Assembly: GCF_901709675.1 (NCBI RefSeq) | Contig: NC_051100.1 | Coordinates: forward strand, 496,001 to 560,000 | DNA from: Syngnathus acus | Taxonomy: Eukaryota > Chordata > Actinopteri > Syngnathiformes > Syngnathidae | Direction: 5' to 3' | Length of the DNA: 64,000 nucleotides | In this document: one piece after another, positions 23,801 through 34,290 of the stretch | Position numbering within the stretch: position 1 is the first letter of the stretch | Layout of the letters: every line of letters starts with the position of its first letter | Notes under the pieces: generated by a model | The model's input: the letters and a program-made list of their open reading frames with translations, nothing else | Database searches by the model: none | Told to the model about the DNA's origin: nothing | Made by a program: the position numbers and the translations under genes

Positions 23801-26800
23801 CCCTCCCATCTGAAAGTAAGTCCACCAAAGGAATCTTTCTTGTTGTTTTGTCTGTGTGGACAATAAAGGATGGACATGTGGAGTGATTTGAAAATGGCAC
23901 TTGTTTTCTGTTCCAGAATGTTTTAGAGCTCCATGTGCACGACGAAGACCCCGTTTCACACCATGAGCGCATTTCCACAGTTCTCTTTGACCTCAGCAAG
24001 CTCACGCTTGGGAAGAAAGAAAGAATGGCTTTCAATTTCAACCCGGAGGTAAGTGCAAACAATTGGAACACGATTGGCTCTTGGTCTCGTATCAACCGCG
24101 GAATTTTCTTGATCAGGAAGTGCTGAAAAGCCCATGATGGAGACAACTCCCCCAATTATTCATCAATGCCTGAAAAAAACAATAGTGGGAGCATTTTGCT
24201 TCGAAGCCATTTTGCTTCGAAGCCTGAAGCTGCTCGTTGCCTTTCCTTGCCTTCGTCTAACCGCATTCAAATGATCGCTTTTGGTTTGTGGACTGCTTAT
24301 GGACAAGAATCGTTTGAATAATCAGAGATTGGCTCTTGTCACCCTGACCGTGCTTTTTCAGACAATGGACCAAATTTGGATTGAGTTTGAGATGCTGCGC
24401 AGGTGACAAACTTTGAAGCTTTTGATCAAATCTTTGCTCTGAAATGTTGACATTTCCACTCCTGTGTTTGTTGGTTTCAGTGAGGAGCCCCAATGTGACT
24501 ATGTCAGTAATGGCATTCTTTTGGTAAGACACGCAAATCAAATGTTCAGTACATTGGGATGGATGGATGGAGGGAGGGAGGGAGGGAGGGAGGGAGGGAG
24601 GGATGGATGGATGGATGGATGGATGGATGGATGGATGGATGGATGGATGGATGGATGGATGGATGGATGGATGGATGGATGGATGGATGGATGGATGGAT
24701 GGATGGATGGATGGATGGATGGATGGATGGATGCAGGTCCAAGTAACTTACAATGACAATTGAATGCTTGTATCTTTTGTTGCTTCCTGAACAGATCTTT
24801 CAATCTAGCCTAGTATAGTGGGCAGCAGCAAATCCAAAGTCCAAGACAAGAAATACGAATGTCCAACTTTGACATGCTGAGTAATGGTCAAAGTCTGCTT
24901 TATTGTCAATTTCTTCACATGCCAAGACACACAAAGAGATGGAAATGACGTTCCCACGCTCCCACGGTGACAAGACATAGTACACAATATAGCTACAAGT
25001 AAATGTATCTTTCCTTTAGGCTGCTCCATTCTCCGCTTTGGACATCAATGTTGACAAGCTTCTACGAAACAATGATGGTATTGCTTGTTTGCTACTATTT
25101 AGCCAAATCAACCAGTTCACTGTACAATCGGGCTTCTGTTGAACAATAGCATACGTATGTGCGACATGAGCTCGATCCTATTTGGGTCATGCTTTTAAGA
25201 CAGTCCAAACTGTTTTGACGGGACCGTAGAACGCGTCGGACAGCTCAACCGTCCAGTCACGATGGCAATGATGACAATCAATGTTCAAATAGTGACATGC
25301 GCGTCAATCCTAACGATGATCATTTTCTCCATAGATTTTCTCGGTAAAACGATCATGCTTGGCGGTGCCTGGCCCCCGAATCAGAGGTTGTTGGCAAAGG
25401 ACACCGGCAAGCTGCATTTTTACATTAACAGAGACTTGGCGACTGAACTTGGAGTGGCAGTGAGTTTTGATTGTGGAAGTAGTTGAAGTCAGTGTTTGTA
25501 CCGAGTCTCGGCTGCTGCTATATGTTTTTCAGCCCTCTGCTGTTGAGCCCCCCTCCATTTCTACAAGGCTTCAGCCACTACCAGCTGAACACACGAGCAA
25601 AGTGTCCCTTGTTATTGATCAGGTAACGAATCAGATGGGGATCGAAAACTCATATGACACCATTTTGAAAAGGGTCGTTCGGACTAACACGGACGGCGGA
25701 CATGTTCACCCTCCCAACAGGATACTGTGGATTTAAATGTCGAGACCCACGAATGGTAAACATTTTCTTGTGCTTGAAATAGAATTGGAAGTAAGTATTT
25801 ACTGGCTGTTGATTTCAATCTTTTTTGGAAACGCATACGTATATGCAGCGTCGATGACCATTTGGCACTTCGTCTGGACTTTGACATTCCACCACAAGAG
25901 AAAGAATTTTTGAAGAAAAGGAAACTTATTGTTGGGCAAAATATGCAGAAGCTCTTTGGCCTTGACACTCCACCATCACCAGACCAGGTGCACAACTAGA
26001 ATTCCAAGTCTTACAGTCTCTCCTATGCTATGCTACAAAAATGAAGAGGAAAACAAAATCCCCGCCCCAGCTGCTCAGGGCAATATGGCAAGAAAAAATC
26101 TAATCAAATGCCTACGAATTCTTTAGGTGCCAACGATAGCCTTGGTGGCTTCAGGGGGAGGATCCAGAGCAATGACCAGCCTGTTTGGCACTTTAAAGAG
26201 CCTCAAGGAAATCAAAGTCCTCGATATTCTAGCTTATATCACAGGAGTATCTGGAGCTACCTGGTGAGTTTCAAATCTCATCTTGAAATGTCAATGAAAA
26301 TCAATCTCTCCCTCCTCCACAAACACACACACACACACACACACAGTACCAATGAAAAAGAATGGCCTAAAGATGTCGAATCATTTGAACATCATTCTCA
26401 GAGCGTACGTTAGGAAGCAAATTCTAGGCGTTGGTCGAGTGGCAAATGGCAAGCCAAGGTTCGACTGCAGTTGTCATTTTATATTGCGACTAGGACTATG
26501 GCCGCCTTGTTCAGAGACGCAAACTGGTCGCGAGATGGCATAGATGGGACCATCGCCCAAATAAGGAAAGAGATATGCAAGGATGCGATGAGTATGATCT
26601 CCCTGGAAAAATTGGAATACTACAAACGAGAGATGGAAGCAAAACTGAAAGAAGGGCATATTTTGTCATCTACTGATATGGGCGGCTTGCTATATGAACA
26701 TCTAGTTTTTGGGGAGGTGAGTAGTGCATGCTTTTTGGCTTCGGGTTTTCCAGGCTACATTTGGAATGAGAAAAGTTGAAAAATGTTCTGAATATTGCTT

Positions 26801-28595
26801 GCAGAAAATGACCGATAGGCTTTCTGAGCATCAGAGGACAGTCAATGAAGGCCAAAACCCTTTCCCCATATACACTGCTGTCAATATGAAGGAGAAGATG
26901 GGCTGGGAATCAGAAGCTGGTAAATAGCACTCGATGAAGCGCATTTTCACATTTTCTTGTGACTCTTTATTCCAAATGACCAGAATGGTGCGAGTTCACC
27001 CCCTATGAAGTTGGCTTTCAAAAGTACGGGGCTTTTGTGCGAGCTCAAGACTTTGGCAGTCAGTTCTTCCTCGGTCATCTCGTCCAAAAACTTCCAGAAG
27101 TCCGTCTCCCTTTTCTAATTGGTAACAACGTGTCGATTCCCACTGATCTAGGACACTGGCAATTGAACTGTTCTGATAAAGAGAGGTGTTTGTTTGTTTG
27201 TTTGTTTGTTTGTTTGTTTGTTTCAATCCCAATTAGGAATATGGAGCAGTTTCTTTGCAATCAACCTGTCTTATTTACTGGAGCTTCCAACTGAAGAGAG
27301 CAGTCGTGACGCAGATAACAACAACATAGGTCAAGCTACTGAATGGCATCAAGTAGGTATGAAATTCAATGCACCAATCAAGGGGTTGTTTCTTTTGACA
27401 GAGGTGGAAAAGGACTCTTCATTTCTTGATACACAACTGATGGATCCATCCGGCGCTATCTCCAGAATCATCAACGATTGCTTGATGAATCGTCCGCTTA
27501 GTTCTATCGCATACAATTTCATGAATGGTCTCTTTCTCCACTCTGACTACAATACGCAGAGCAACTTCCTAGCCTGGAAAGGTACGCATTCCTTTTTAGG
27601 AGTAAACGTTGGGAAAGCCCCGAGCTACCTCTAACGAAGGCGTCAGGGTTCGGCAGCGTTTGTTCAAGGTGGCAAATGTTTGCGCAACGTTGGGCAGATG
27701 CTCATTTTGTGATTTGTCTCTTTTCCTCCTCCCAGAAACACACCCTGACGCCTTTCCAAACTCGCTGACACCCAGCGACTCCTTTCTGCGGCTGGTTGAT
27801 TCCGGTCTCTCCATAAATGTGGCCTGTCCTCCTGTCCTGCGTCCAGAGAGAGAAGTGGACGTCATCATTTGCTGTGATAATTCTTGGAACCCGGTCGAAA
27901 GCTTCAGGGTACTCGAAGGATCTGTTGGAAAGCCGTTGCCGAGTGCCATCCGGTCATATCCCCGTCGTCTCGCTCTCGTGCGCGCAGGAAATAAAGTTGA
28001 CTGCAGCTTACTGTCGAGATCGTGACGTCCCCTTCCCCCATGTTGATTTCACTACTCTGGAAAGAGAACCTTTGAAAGAGATTTACATCTACGAAGATAA
28101 GAAGAATCCCAAGGCACCGATTGTGATTCACTTCCCACTTGTCAATGATTCATTTCGACATTTCAAAGAGCCAGGTAAGGTCGTTGAAAGGGTTGGACTC
28201 GAGTCAATAAATAGCAAATACATTTGCAGGTCTCTCTTTTTTGGTTTTTCTCCTTTCAAGTAACCCATCATGACTATGCCCGTCAATCGTGTCTGTTTCG
28301 GACACTTTTTATCGTCCCATTTGGATCAACAGATACGTATGTTTCAACGATGGCTCTATCTTCTTGTCATTTTGTAGGTGTGAAGCGCGAGACCGCCGAG
28401 GAAATAAAAGCTGGACGCGTGGACGTGCGCAGCAGCGACTCTCCGTTCACCACGGACAAACCCGTCTACTCAGAGGAGGATTTTGACAGTCTGGTCAATT
28501 TAACGGCCTATAACGTCGCCAACAATAAGGAAAGGATCATTCAAGCATTGCACGAGGTCTTGAAATCTAAAATGAACATAACTCAGACATTGTGA
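20859..28595 (+). CDS. Cytosolic phospholipase A2 (PLA2G4 D/E/F-type) with two tandem C2 domains, 927 aa
   Basis: Calcium-dependent lipase/acyltransferase of the group IV PLA2 family, expected to move to membranes through C2 and cleave glycerophospholipids. Coding exons: 20859-20867, 21564-21636, 21764-21894, 22355-22483, 22757-22791, 22883-22925, 23137-23209, 23679-23815, 23917-24048, 24362-24402, 24481-24523, 25020-25077, 25335-25459, 25533-25622, 25721-25755, 25849-25987, 26127-26263, 26494-26716, 26805-26919, 26984-27121, 27237-27356, 27402-27581, 27736-27908, 27988-28174, 28378-28595. Every phase agrees; the total is 2784 nt. Order: C2-1, C2-2, the C2-lipase linker (cPLA2_C2-type), then the lipase with oxyanion SGGGSRAM, nucleophile Ser in GVSGATW and catalytic Asp in LVDSGLSIN. 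The catalytic set appears intact. Paralogue (pla2g4d, e or f) is not settled. The 9-nt coding exon 1 is the least certain. Confidence 0.92.
21564..22925 (+). CDS. First C2-domain block of the cPLA2 gene (exons 2-6)
   Basis: Five exons of 73, 131, 129, 35 and 43 bp. They encode [19 protein letters not shown], then [30 protein letters not shown] and [10 protein letters not shown]. The acidic/Asn positions used by C2 calcium loops are present (Asp in STDF and EADCY, Asn in NPVW, Asp-Glu-Asn in YDEN). The exon 2 donor is best read as TTTT|GTAGGT, the only reading that keeps frame with the next exon. Confidence 0.88.
23137..24523 (+). CDS. Second C2-domain block of the cPLA2 gene (exons 7-11)
   Basis: Five exons of 73, 137, 132, 41 and 43 bp repeat the phases of the first block. 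They encode [51 protein letters not shown] and [10 protein letters not shown]. This copy looks closer to canonical PLA2G4D/F C2 domains ([17 protein letters not shown]) and joins directly to the linker before the lipase. Its first intron appears to use a GC donor. Confidence 0.9.
24556..24735. repeat. (GGGA)(GGAT)n microsatellite in cPLA2 intron 11
   Basis: About 180 bp of GGGA then pure GGAT units, starting some 30 bp after the exon 11 donor. The 60-160 residue open frames on both strands here are artefacts. Confidence 0.95.
24886..24990 (-). mobile_element. Non-LTR retrotransposon 3' end (copy C)
   Basis: Minus-oriented 105-bp fragment in cPLA2 intron 11, matching copies A and B (GCAGACTTTGACC tail, GCATGTGAAGAAATTGACAA, CACCGTGGGAGCGTGGGAAC). 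Confidence 0.8.
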
Positions 28596-28773
28596 ACGGT
28601 TGAGCTTCATTCATTCATTCATTTCACTTGCAAATCAATTGCTTTGTAATGCTGTATGGATGCCACAAGGTGGTGACAAATTAGTGCTTGGGATGGCTGT
28701 TTGGCAAAGTGCTGCTCCAAACCAAGACCTCGAGTCCAAGCTGTTTGTGAAGAAATTCAGCGGAAACGCATGG

Positions 28774-29181
28774 ATTGTGAGTGATGTGAGTCACCCCACT
28801 CACTCTTTGTTTGAACTTCTGCCCTCTGGGAGGCGGTACAGGAGCCTGCGCTCCCTCCCGCACCACCAGACTTTCCAACAGCTTCGTACTCCAGGCTGTT
28901 AGGATCCTGAACTCGCTCCCCCTTTCAGCGTAGCGTCCTGTTCTTGCTGTATGCTCACTGTTTTGCCCCTCATATTCAATGGGTTATTGGTCTGTTTTTA
29001 TTCATCGCTCATTTTATTTTATTTATTATTTATGGTTTGTGCCTTCTTGTTTTTGTTTTGTGTCGCCTACTTGTATGTCTCGTCACCGTGGGATGGAGGA
29101 AACGGAATTTCGGTTTCTTTGTGTGTCTTGACATATGAAGGGATTGACAATAAAGCTGACTTTGACTTTGACTTGACTTTG
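28774..29181 (+). mobile_element. Non-LTR retrotransposon 3' end (copy D)
   Basis: Longer LINE tail. It still encodes the last reverse-transcriptase residues (HSLFELLPSGRRYRSLRSLP) before the 3'UTR, and ends in GACAATAAAGCTGACTTTGA plus TTTGACTTGAC units. It is nearly identical to copy E at 61058-61612. Both carry GTGGGATGGAGGAAACGG, unlike the GTGGGATAGTGGGAACG of copies A and B, so two subfamilies are present. The RT tail fits the L2/Rex1-like part of the LINE tree; the exact clade is inferred. Confidence 0.85.
29149..29154 (+). terminator. First AATAAA downstream of the cPLA2 stop (inside LINE copy D)
   Basis: AATAAA within GACAATAAAGCTGAC, 554 nt after the stop codon. It is the first canonical polyadenylation hexamer in that direction, so the transposon may supply the poly(A) site. 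This is inference only. Confidence 0.4.
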
Positions 29182-29767
29182 ACGAGAGCACCTACCAACT
29201 TGTGTGACATTTCCAGCAAATAGCATGACAGGAGAGAGTTCAAAAGAAAAAGGGAAGCAAGCCGATCACATGCCAAGACAACAATGATGTCTCATAGCGT
29301 ATCTTTGAAGATGATGTCTTAGCTGCACTTTCTCAAATCTTGCTCATTGCTTAACACAATGACACACACACAAGAGATGTCTACAATATTTTGTGGAGGG
29401 GAGCTGCATGAAGAGCCAAAGACGTTTGCGATTGGTGCTCAGCCTGAAAAAGGTGCCAATATTTCCTTTGGTTAGAGGGGAACGGAACAGATTTGAGCTT
29501 GATTTCACAATGCTTGAAATGAATGACAGTGGTCCAAGCATGTCTGTCTGCCATGCATTAACTGCACCATAGGCAGCAGTACACTTAGCTACTGTCCCCT
29601 GGGAGCAGCACTCACTCTTGGATCGCCAGTACGTGTGCGTGTGGGCGGGCGGGGGCATACACCGAGAAGAGCCAGAGCACATTTGCAGGAGCATCAAGGC
29701 AAGACGGGCGCTCCCCCCTACGCCAACTGTCAGAGCTCTGCATCAGCGCAAGAAGAAGAGGACCACG

Positions 29768-30630
29768 ATGAGATCCACGCTAGACAAGCAAGCAACGGGC
29801 CCCGCCGGCAGTGAGCTGAAGGCGTGCAGCGACTACTTTTGGAAGCTCCTTCCTCACGTCATGCTCTGGCTGTCTCTGGTCCTTTACGCAGCGCTGGGCG
29901 CACTTTTGTTCCAATACGTTGAAGGGAGAGCACCTCCGGCCAAGCAGGAATACCATGGCTTCTTGGGACACATGATCCGCCACGTCCAGAATCTCACCGG
30001 TGGGTTGGAATCATTGCATTCGAATTCATTGACATCAATGGGTTTCATGATCCCGACCGCTCCTAACCCATTTCTTTCAACCGTAGGTAACACATCCTAC
30101 ACTCAGCAAAACATAGTGGAGGAAGTGGAGCGTCAAATGAACGATGGTTTTCAGACCGTATGGCTCCAACAACCTGAGAGCTGGACCTTCTTTGGCTCCA
30201 TGTTCTTTGTGTGCACAGTCTTCACAACGGTTGGTGAGTGCATCATTCTGATTCCCTTTTTTAGGAAGCTGGAGGGAGATGGAGGCAACCTCCCATTGTT
30301 TACCATGCACTGGTCCAATAAAGGTTGGGCAACAATCTATTGCCGGCTTATTCCAATTGTGAAAATATCATACATCGGCAGGAGTTTCCTTTGAATCGTT
30401 ACAATAAAGCTACAAATCAAAGTGAAGCGATGGCATAGCGGGCTCCAACAGCAAACAATGATGAATGTGAACTGAGCAAACGTGACAAAGCATTCATCGA
30501 TATGCTTGAACTCCAAATAAATCATTTTTCAATACACTACGAAACATGAATTCTGCTACTTTGAAAAGCAGACGCTGTGTTTGTTGAAGCAGGGAGTCAC
30601 CTTCTAAATCAATGACAGCATTCCTTTGGG

Positions 30631-30670
<40 letters not shown>

Positions 30671-32826
30671 AGCATGGACTCCATTTGTGGCTCTTGCCTA
30701 CTCTCATACAGTAGACTGTTAACTTTCTGCTTGACGAGCGTGTTGATAAACTCTTCTCTTCTCTTCTCTTCCTCGGTTGGATTTACGTCTTGTAATGCCT
30801 TTTGGCGGTCCTGCTACCACAGAGCATCCACACGCGTGTTCAAGTGGCAGCTTTTCGTGACATGTTCAATCGGCTCAAGATCAATCACTTTGAAACGTTG
30901 ATCATCATTCATTAACTTTTAACACACAAATGACTGAGCAACAGTTGTTATTATTAAAGTGCTCGCTATTTTTGATTCCACATCACTCTTTAAACACTGC
31001 TAGCTTTATGAACAAAGTGAATATTAATCCAGGTTAGGCAACTTCTCATGATATAGTTAGGTTAGCGACAGAAATTCCATTTTTAATACGGAAGAAATAC
31101 TGTGTGAGACACAAGTGATCGCCAATTAATAGTGCCCAGAAAAAAAGCAGACTGCTCTGCGAGCAAGCTGTGATCCAAATAAAACTTGGACTGGTAAGTG
31201 GGAGGCAGCTGCTTTTGGATGTTTGGAATATGCCAGAAGACACAGATGAGAAGATTCAGCGAGGCAATACGTAGAAAGGACGGCAGAGCCAAATACATTT
31301 CACCTCAGCAATCAATAGTTGCTCTCCTTTTTCTTGTCAATTTAATGAGGACAACAAAAAATCTTTTCCTAGACACAATAAATATTGGTGTTGTCTGACA
31401 ACAGTGGATCCGGAATTCATCCTGACACAAACAAGGCACTAGCTATACTTGGCAACATTTGAAATGCATCATGAAGAAGGAGTGATTGAGTGGCCCACAA
31501 ACCAAAGAGAAGAGGAGAATGCTTTTACATCACCACAAAAAGCTCGTGAGAGCTTCAAAACGCATTTCCTTCCTGTGTTGTTGTTTTGGACATAGAAAAA
31601 GCAAGCTCATGCCGTCGGTCGGTCGGTCGGTCGGTCGGTCGGTCACACTGCGGTCAAGTAATTGACTCCTGGATGAAAGTGGATGTGTAAAATCACTTGA
31701 CTGGAATTGAAGTCCACATCTCTCTGCTGATAGATCATTCACTTTGTCATAGGGCTGAAAAGGAGATGTGGAAAGGAAGCTCTTAGAGCATGCTAATATA
31801 CTGCACCAGGCTGCGCAGATGCAGGTACTGTATGGATGTGCCGGCGCCGGCGCCGGCGCCACCGCAATCAGGATTGCACTGAATGGGAACGACTTTGTTT
31901 TCCTTTTCAAAACTAAACGCCATGGCAATGAACTCCAAGCCTTAGAAACATCCACATTGTCATTGAACACTATTTGATTTGCTTTTTTTCAGGCTACGGG
32001 GCCATGTATCCAGTGACCCTCCCCGGTAAGGTGCTGTGCGTCTTGTACGCTATGGTGGGCATTCCGCTCATGCTCTTAGTCATGCTGGATATTGGAGACC
32101 TCCTTGCTACGCTGCTCACCAGAGCCTACGTCCATATTCACGCCCTGACCAAAGTCCTGCGCTCACACCGCTGCTTCCAGGTGAAGGCTCCCAAAAAAGC
32201 AAGGGAGTCCAACCATCGGACCTTGGAAGACGGCACGGCCGTCTTCAGCCACGACGTTGCGCTCGGCCGACGAGCCAGCATCCGCAAAGTGTTGCAAAGG
32301 CGAGTGAACGTGAAGTCCGGTTCCCTGCAGTTGCAAAAAAAACCGAGAAATCTTTGACAAGATTGTCGCCAAAGAGAATCTCCTGCAAAAGGGCCGGCGG
32401 CGGGCCCCCCTGCTCAGGAGCGCGTCCTGCCCGCAATTGAATCAAACGGCGCCATTACCCAAAGGATTTGCCATTTGGGACTTTGCGGCAATAGGAGACA
32501 CGATGGAAACGCTGGACGTGCCATTTGCGCTGATTCTTTTCATCGTGTTTGCTTGCATCTTTCTCGGCGGTTTGATTCTGCCGCTGTGGGAGACGCAAAT
32601 GAAGGGCTTTGACCCTTACTACTTTTGTTTCATCACAATCACCACCATCGGTTTTGGAGACATTGTGCCTCATCATCCCAAATTTTTCATGCTCACCTCC
32701 CTTTTCATTATTTCCGGCATGGCCGTCATGTCCATGGCATTCAAGCTGAGTCAGACACGCCTCGTCAAGTGCTACCGCCGCTGCGTCGAGATCGTAAGCA
32801 TCGGGAACAGCGAACACAAGAAGTGA
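29768..32826 (+). CDS. kcnk18: TRESK two-pore-domain potassium channel (K2P18), with a one-base frame break
   Basis: Background K+ channel of the plasma membrane that sets resting potential in sensory neurons. Probable exons: 29768-29999, 30087-30233 and 31993-32826. TM1 is about residues 27-50 ([20 protein letters not shown]). The NLTG/NTS sites sit in the extracellular cap. Pore 1 is TTVGYG, split by the last intron. Pore 2 is TTIGFGD. The long TM2-TM3 loop carries the TRESK hallmark RSASCPQL (RSNSCPEL in human, a 14-3-3 site) and a kinase-like RRASIRK. The start gives the short N-terminus normal for TRESK; an in-frame ATG at 29618 is possible but unlikely. Reading fails at eight A's (32335-32342): as printed the frame stops at 32357, before TM3. 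With seven A's it continues to a stop at 32826, giving about 403 residues (human 384). No PxIxIT calcineurin site like PQIVID is evident. Confidence 0.92.
30000..30086 (+). other. Probable 87-bp kcnk18 intron, multiple of three and stop-free
   Basis: CACCG|GTGGGT and CAACCGTAG|GTAACA flank a segment encoding 29 residues with no counterpart in the TRESK cap. Removing it joins LTG to NTSY and keeps frame. Because it is 29 codons without a stop, retention would give a longer protein instead of a truncated one. Confidence 0.6.
30632..30670. repeat. (CTG)n repeat in kcnk18 intron 2
   Basis: Thirteen CTG/TGC units within the 1.8-kb intron 30234-31992. Confidence 0.9.
31614..31645. repeat. (CGGT)n microsatellite in kcnk18 intron 2
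   Basis: Seven to eight tandem CGGT units. A short (GCCGGC)n run follows at 31838-31862. Confidence 0.9.
32335..32342 (+). other. A8 homopolymer that breaks the kcnk18 frame
   Basis: Upstream of the run the channel frame reads VKSGSLQLQ. Downstream, the frame giving [14 protein letters not shown], then RSASCPQL and the whole of TM3-P2-TM4, is one base out. One A fewer joins them with no lost residue. Confidence 0.85.
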
Positions 32827-32890
32827 GTTTCAAACTTTAGGATGCCAATTGACAAAGAAGCACCAAGCAAAAAGTCTGCAATCTTCGGGG

Positions 32891-32931
<41 letters not shown>

Positions 32932-33372
32932 ATGTTGGGTATTTTGCCTACTGGTGACGCCATTCCGTTTCCACAGTCCTCTCAGGTAGAATTTGCCTCA
33001 TCCGGTATTTGACAAGAAAGAAGGCGCTGGAATGAATACGTATACGGCGCTCGTTGCATCTCGTCTCGTCATTCCAAAAGTACTTTTAGTAGTAGCTATG
33101 GATGATTTTTCAATGTTTACATCCATCCTTCCGTAGCTCAGAGTCGAATCGTTTTGGAGCATCCTTCAGCTGTCCCTCCGTCTCCTTTTCTTTGCATTTG
33201 CAATCCACGTGTACGTACTTGTTTTTTGCAACAACATTTTTCTTACAATCATTGTTGTTTGTTTTTGTGACTTGGATTGTTGTGCTTCACATTCACAACC
33301 CGTATAACTGTTTGCTTGTCCCATCTTTCTAACCCTAATCCACTGCTCAATGGAGCTACCTACCACACAGCG

Positions 33373-33378
33373 AATAAA
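33373..33378 (+). terminator. kcnk18 polyadenylation signal
   Basis: Canonical AATAAA about 550 nt after the stop codon, the first on this strand. Use is inferred from position. Confidence 0.5.
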
Positions 33379-34069
33379 ATGGAAACACCACTTGCAGTAT
33401 CATCTTATTAACACACGATGGCAGTAGAGTAACAAAGAAAGACGCATCAACTCATGCACTTGAGTACAAAATGAAGAAGTCCTGAAATCTGCAAGGAATT
33501 CTTTGAAGGGACAATTAAGGAAGCGATTTGGGAGCATTCATTCAAGCACTGCTAATGATAATAGGAGCCATGCCAACTTTCAAAAGTGTCAAGATGACAT
33601 GGTGTTTTAAAAGACCGGTATTGTCTTGACTGTATTGGGAAGCTTTTGATTGTGCAAGCTTTTGGACCGCACCGCACCGCACCGCTTTCGACTACCCTGT
33701 ATCTACTTGTTTGGACAAGTGTAAATTGAAGGAAATCTGTCCTATGCGGTTGTGGTGGGTGAAAGGGCATTGAACTGTTCAGAAATGGTTGTCATTTCCC
33801 CAAGAACGCAGTGGATCTGAAATGAAACAGGTTTGTTTACCTTCAATAACCTGCAAGTTGACCGGCAGTACAGGCCTGCCAGCGTAAAGAAAAGCAAAAC
33901 AATGAGAAATGTTGCTCTGATGAGCTTAGGGGACGAATCGAATCAAAACAACATGTCTGGACAAAATGAATTGTAGAGAGACATGGACTACAAATATGAT
34001 GCAGATTACGACTACCTTCGACATTGCAACTTTAAACAATAGTTTCCATTGAAGATATTAGGGGCCTAG

Positions 34070-34290
34070 GGATGGTTCCCCGATGGCAGGGCACATGAAC
34101 GCTCACACCGGCGGGAAATGTGGAGCGCTCAATCGGCCTATTGAGCATGTTTTAGGAATGTGGGGGGAAACCAGAGTGCCTGGTGGAAGCAGGCACATGC
34201 AAATTCCACACAGGAAGAATGGAACTGACAACTTCTGCAAGGCCAGGCAGGCGGACGGACGTGCTAACCATGCAGTGCTGCCCAATTATG
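34070..34290 (-). mobile_element. Decayed dispersed teleost repeat, second copy
   Basis: Carries GAATGTGGGGGGAAACC, CAGGCACATGCAAATTCCAC and GGCAGGCGGACG in the same order as the copy at 4985-5197, with many substitutions. No coding capacity. Confidence 0.55.

Larger units (their letters stand above)
28596..29767. other. cPLA2-kcnk18 intergenic gap
   Basis: A 1.2-kb gap between two plus-strand genes. It contains a LINE 3' end at 28774-29181 and then unique sequence leading to the kcnk18 start. No other AATAAA or ATTAAA was seen on the plus strand between 28596 and 29148. The kcnk18 promoter must lie in the right-hand part, but no TATA box is obvious. Confidence 0.6.

Noticed and set aside
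24556-24735. Regular repeats considered as a CRISPR array
   Set aside because: Four-base units with no spacers; an ordinary eukaryotic microsatellite.
29618-29767. Upstream in-frame ATG for kcnk18
   Set aside because: It would add 50 residues rich in Arg/Pro before a TRESK N-terminus that is normally short; the ATG at 29768 fits better.
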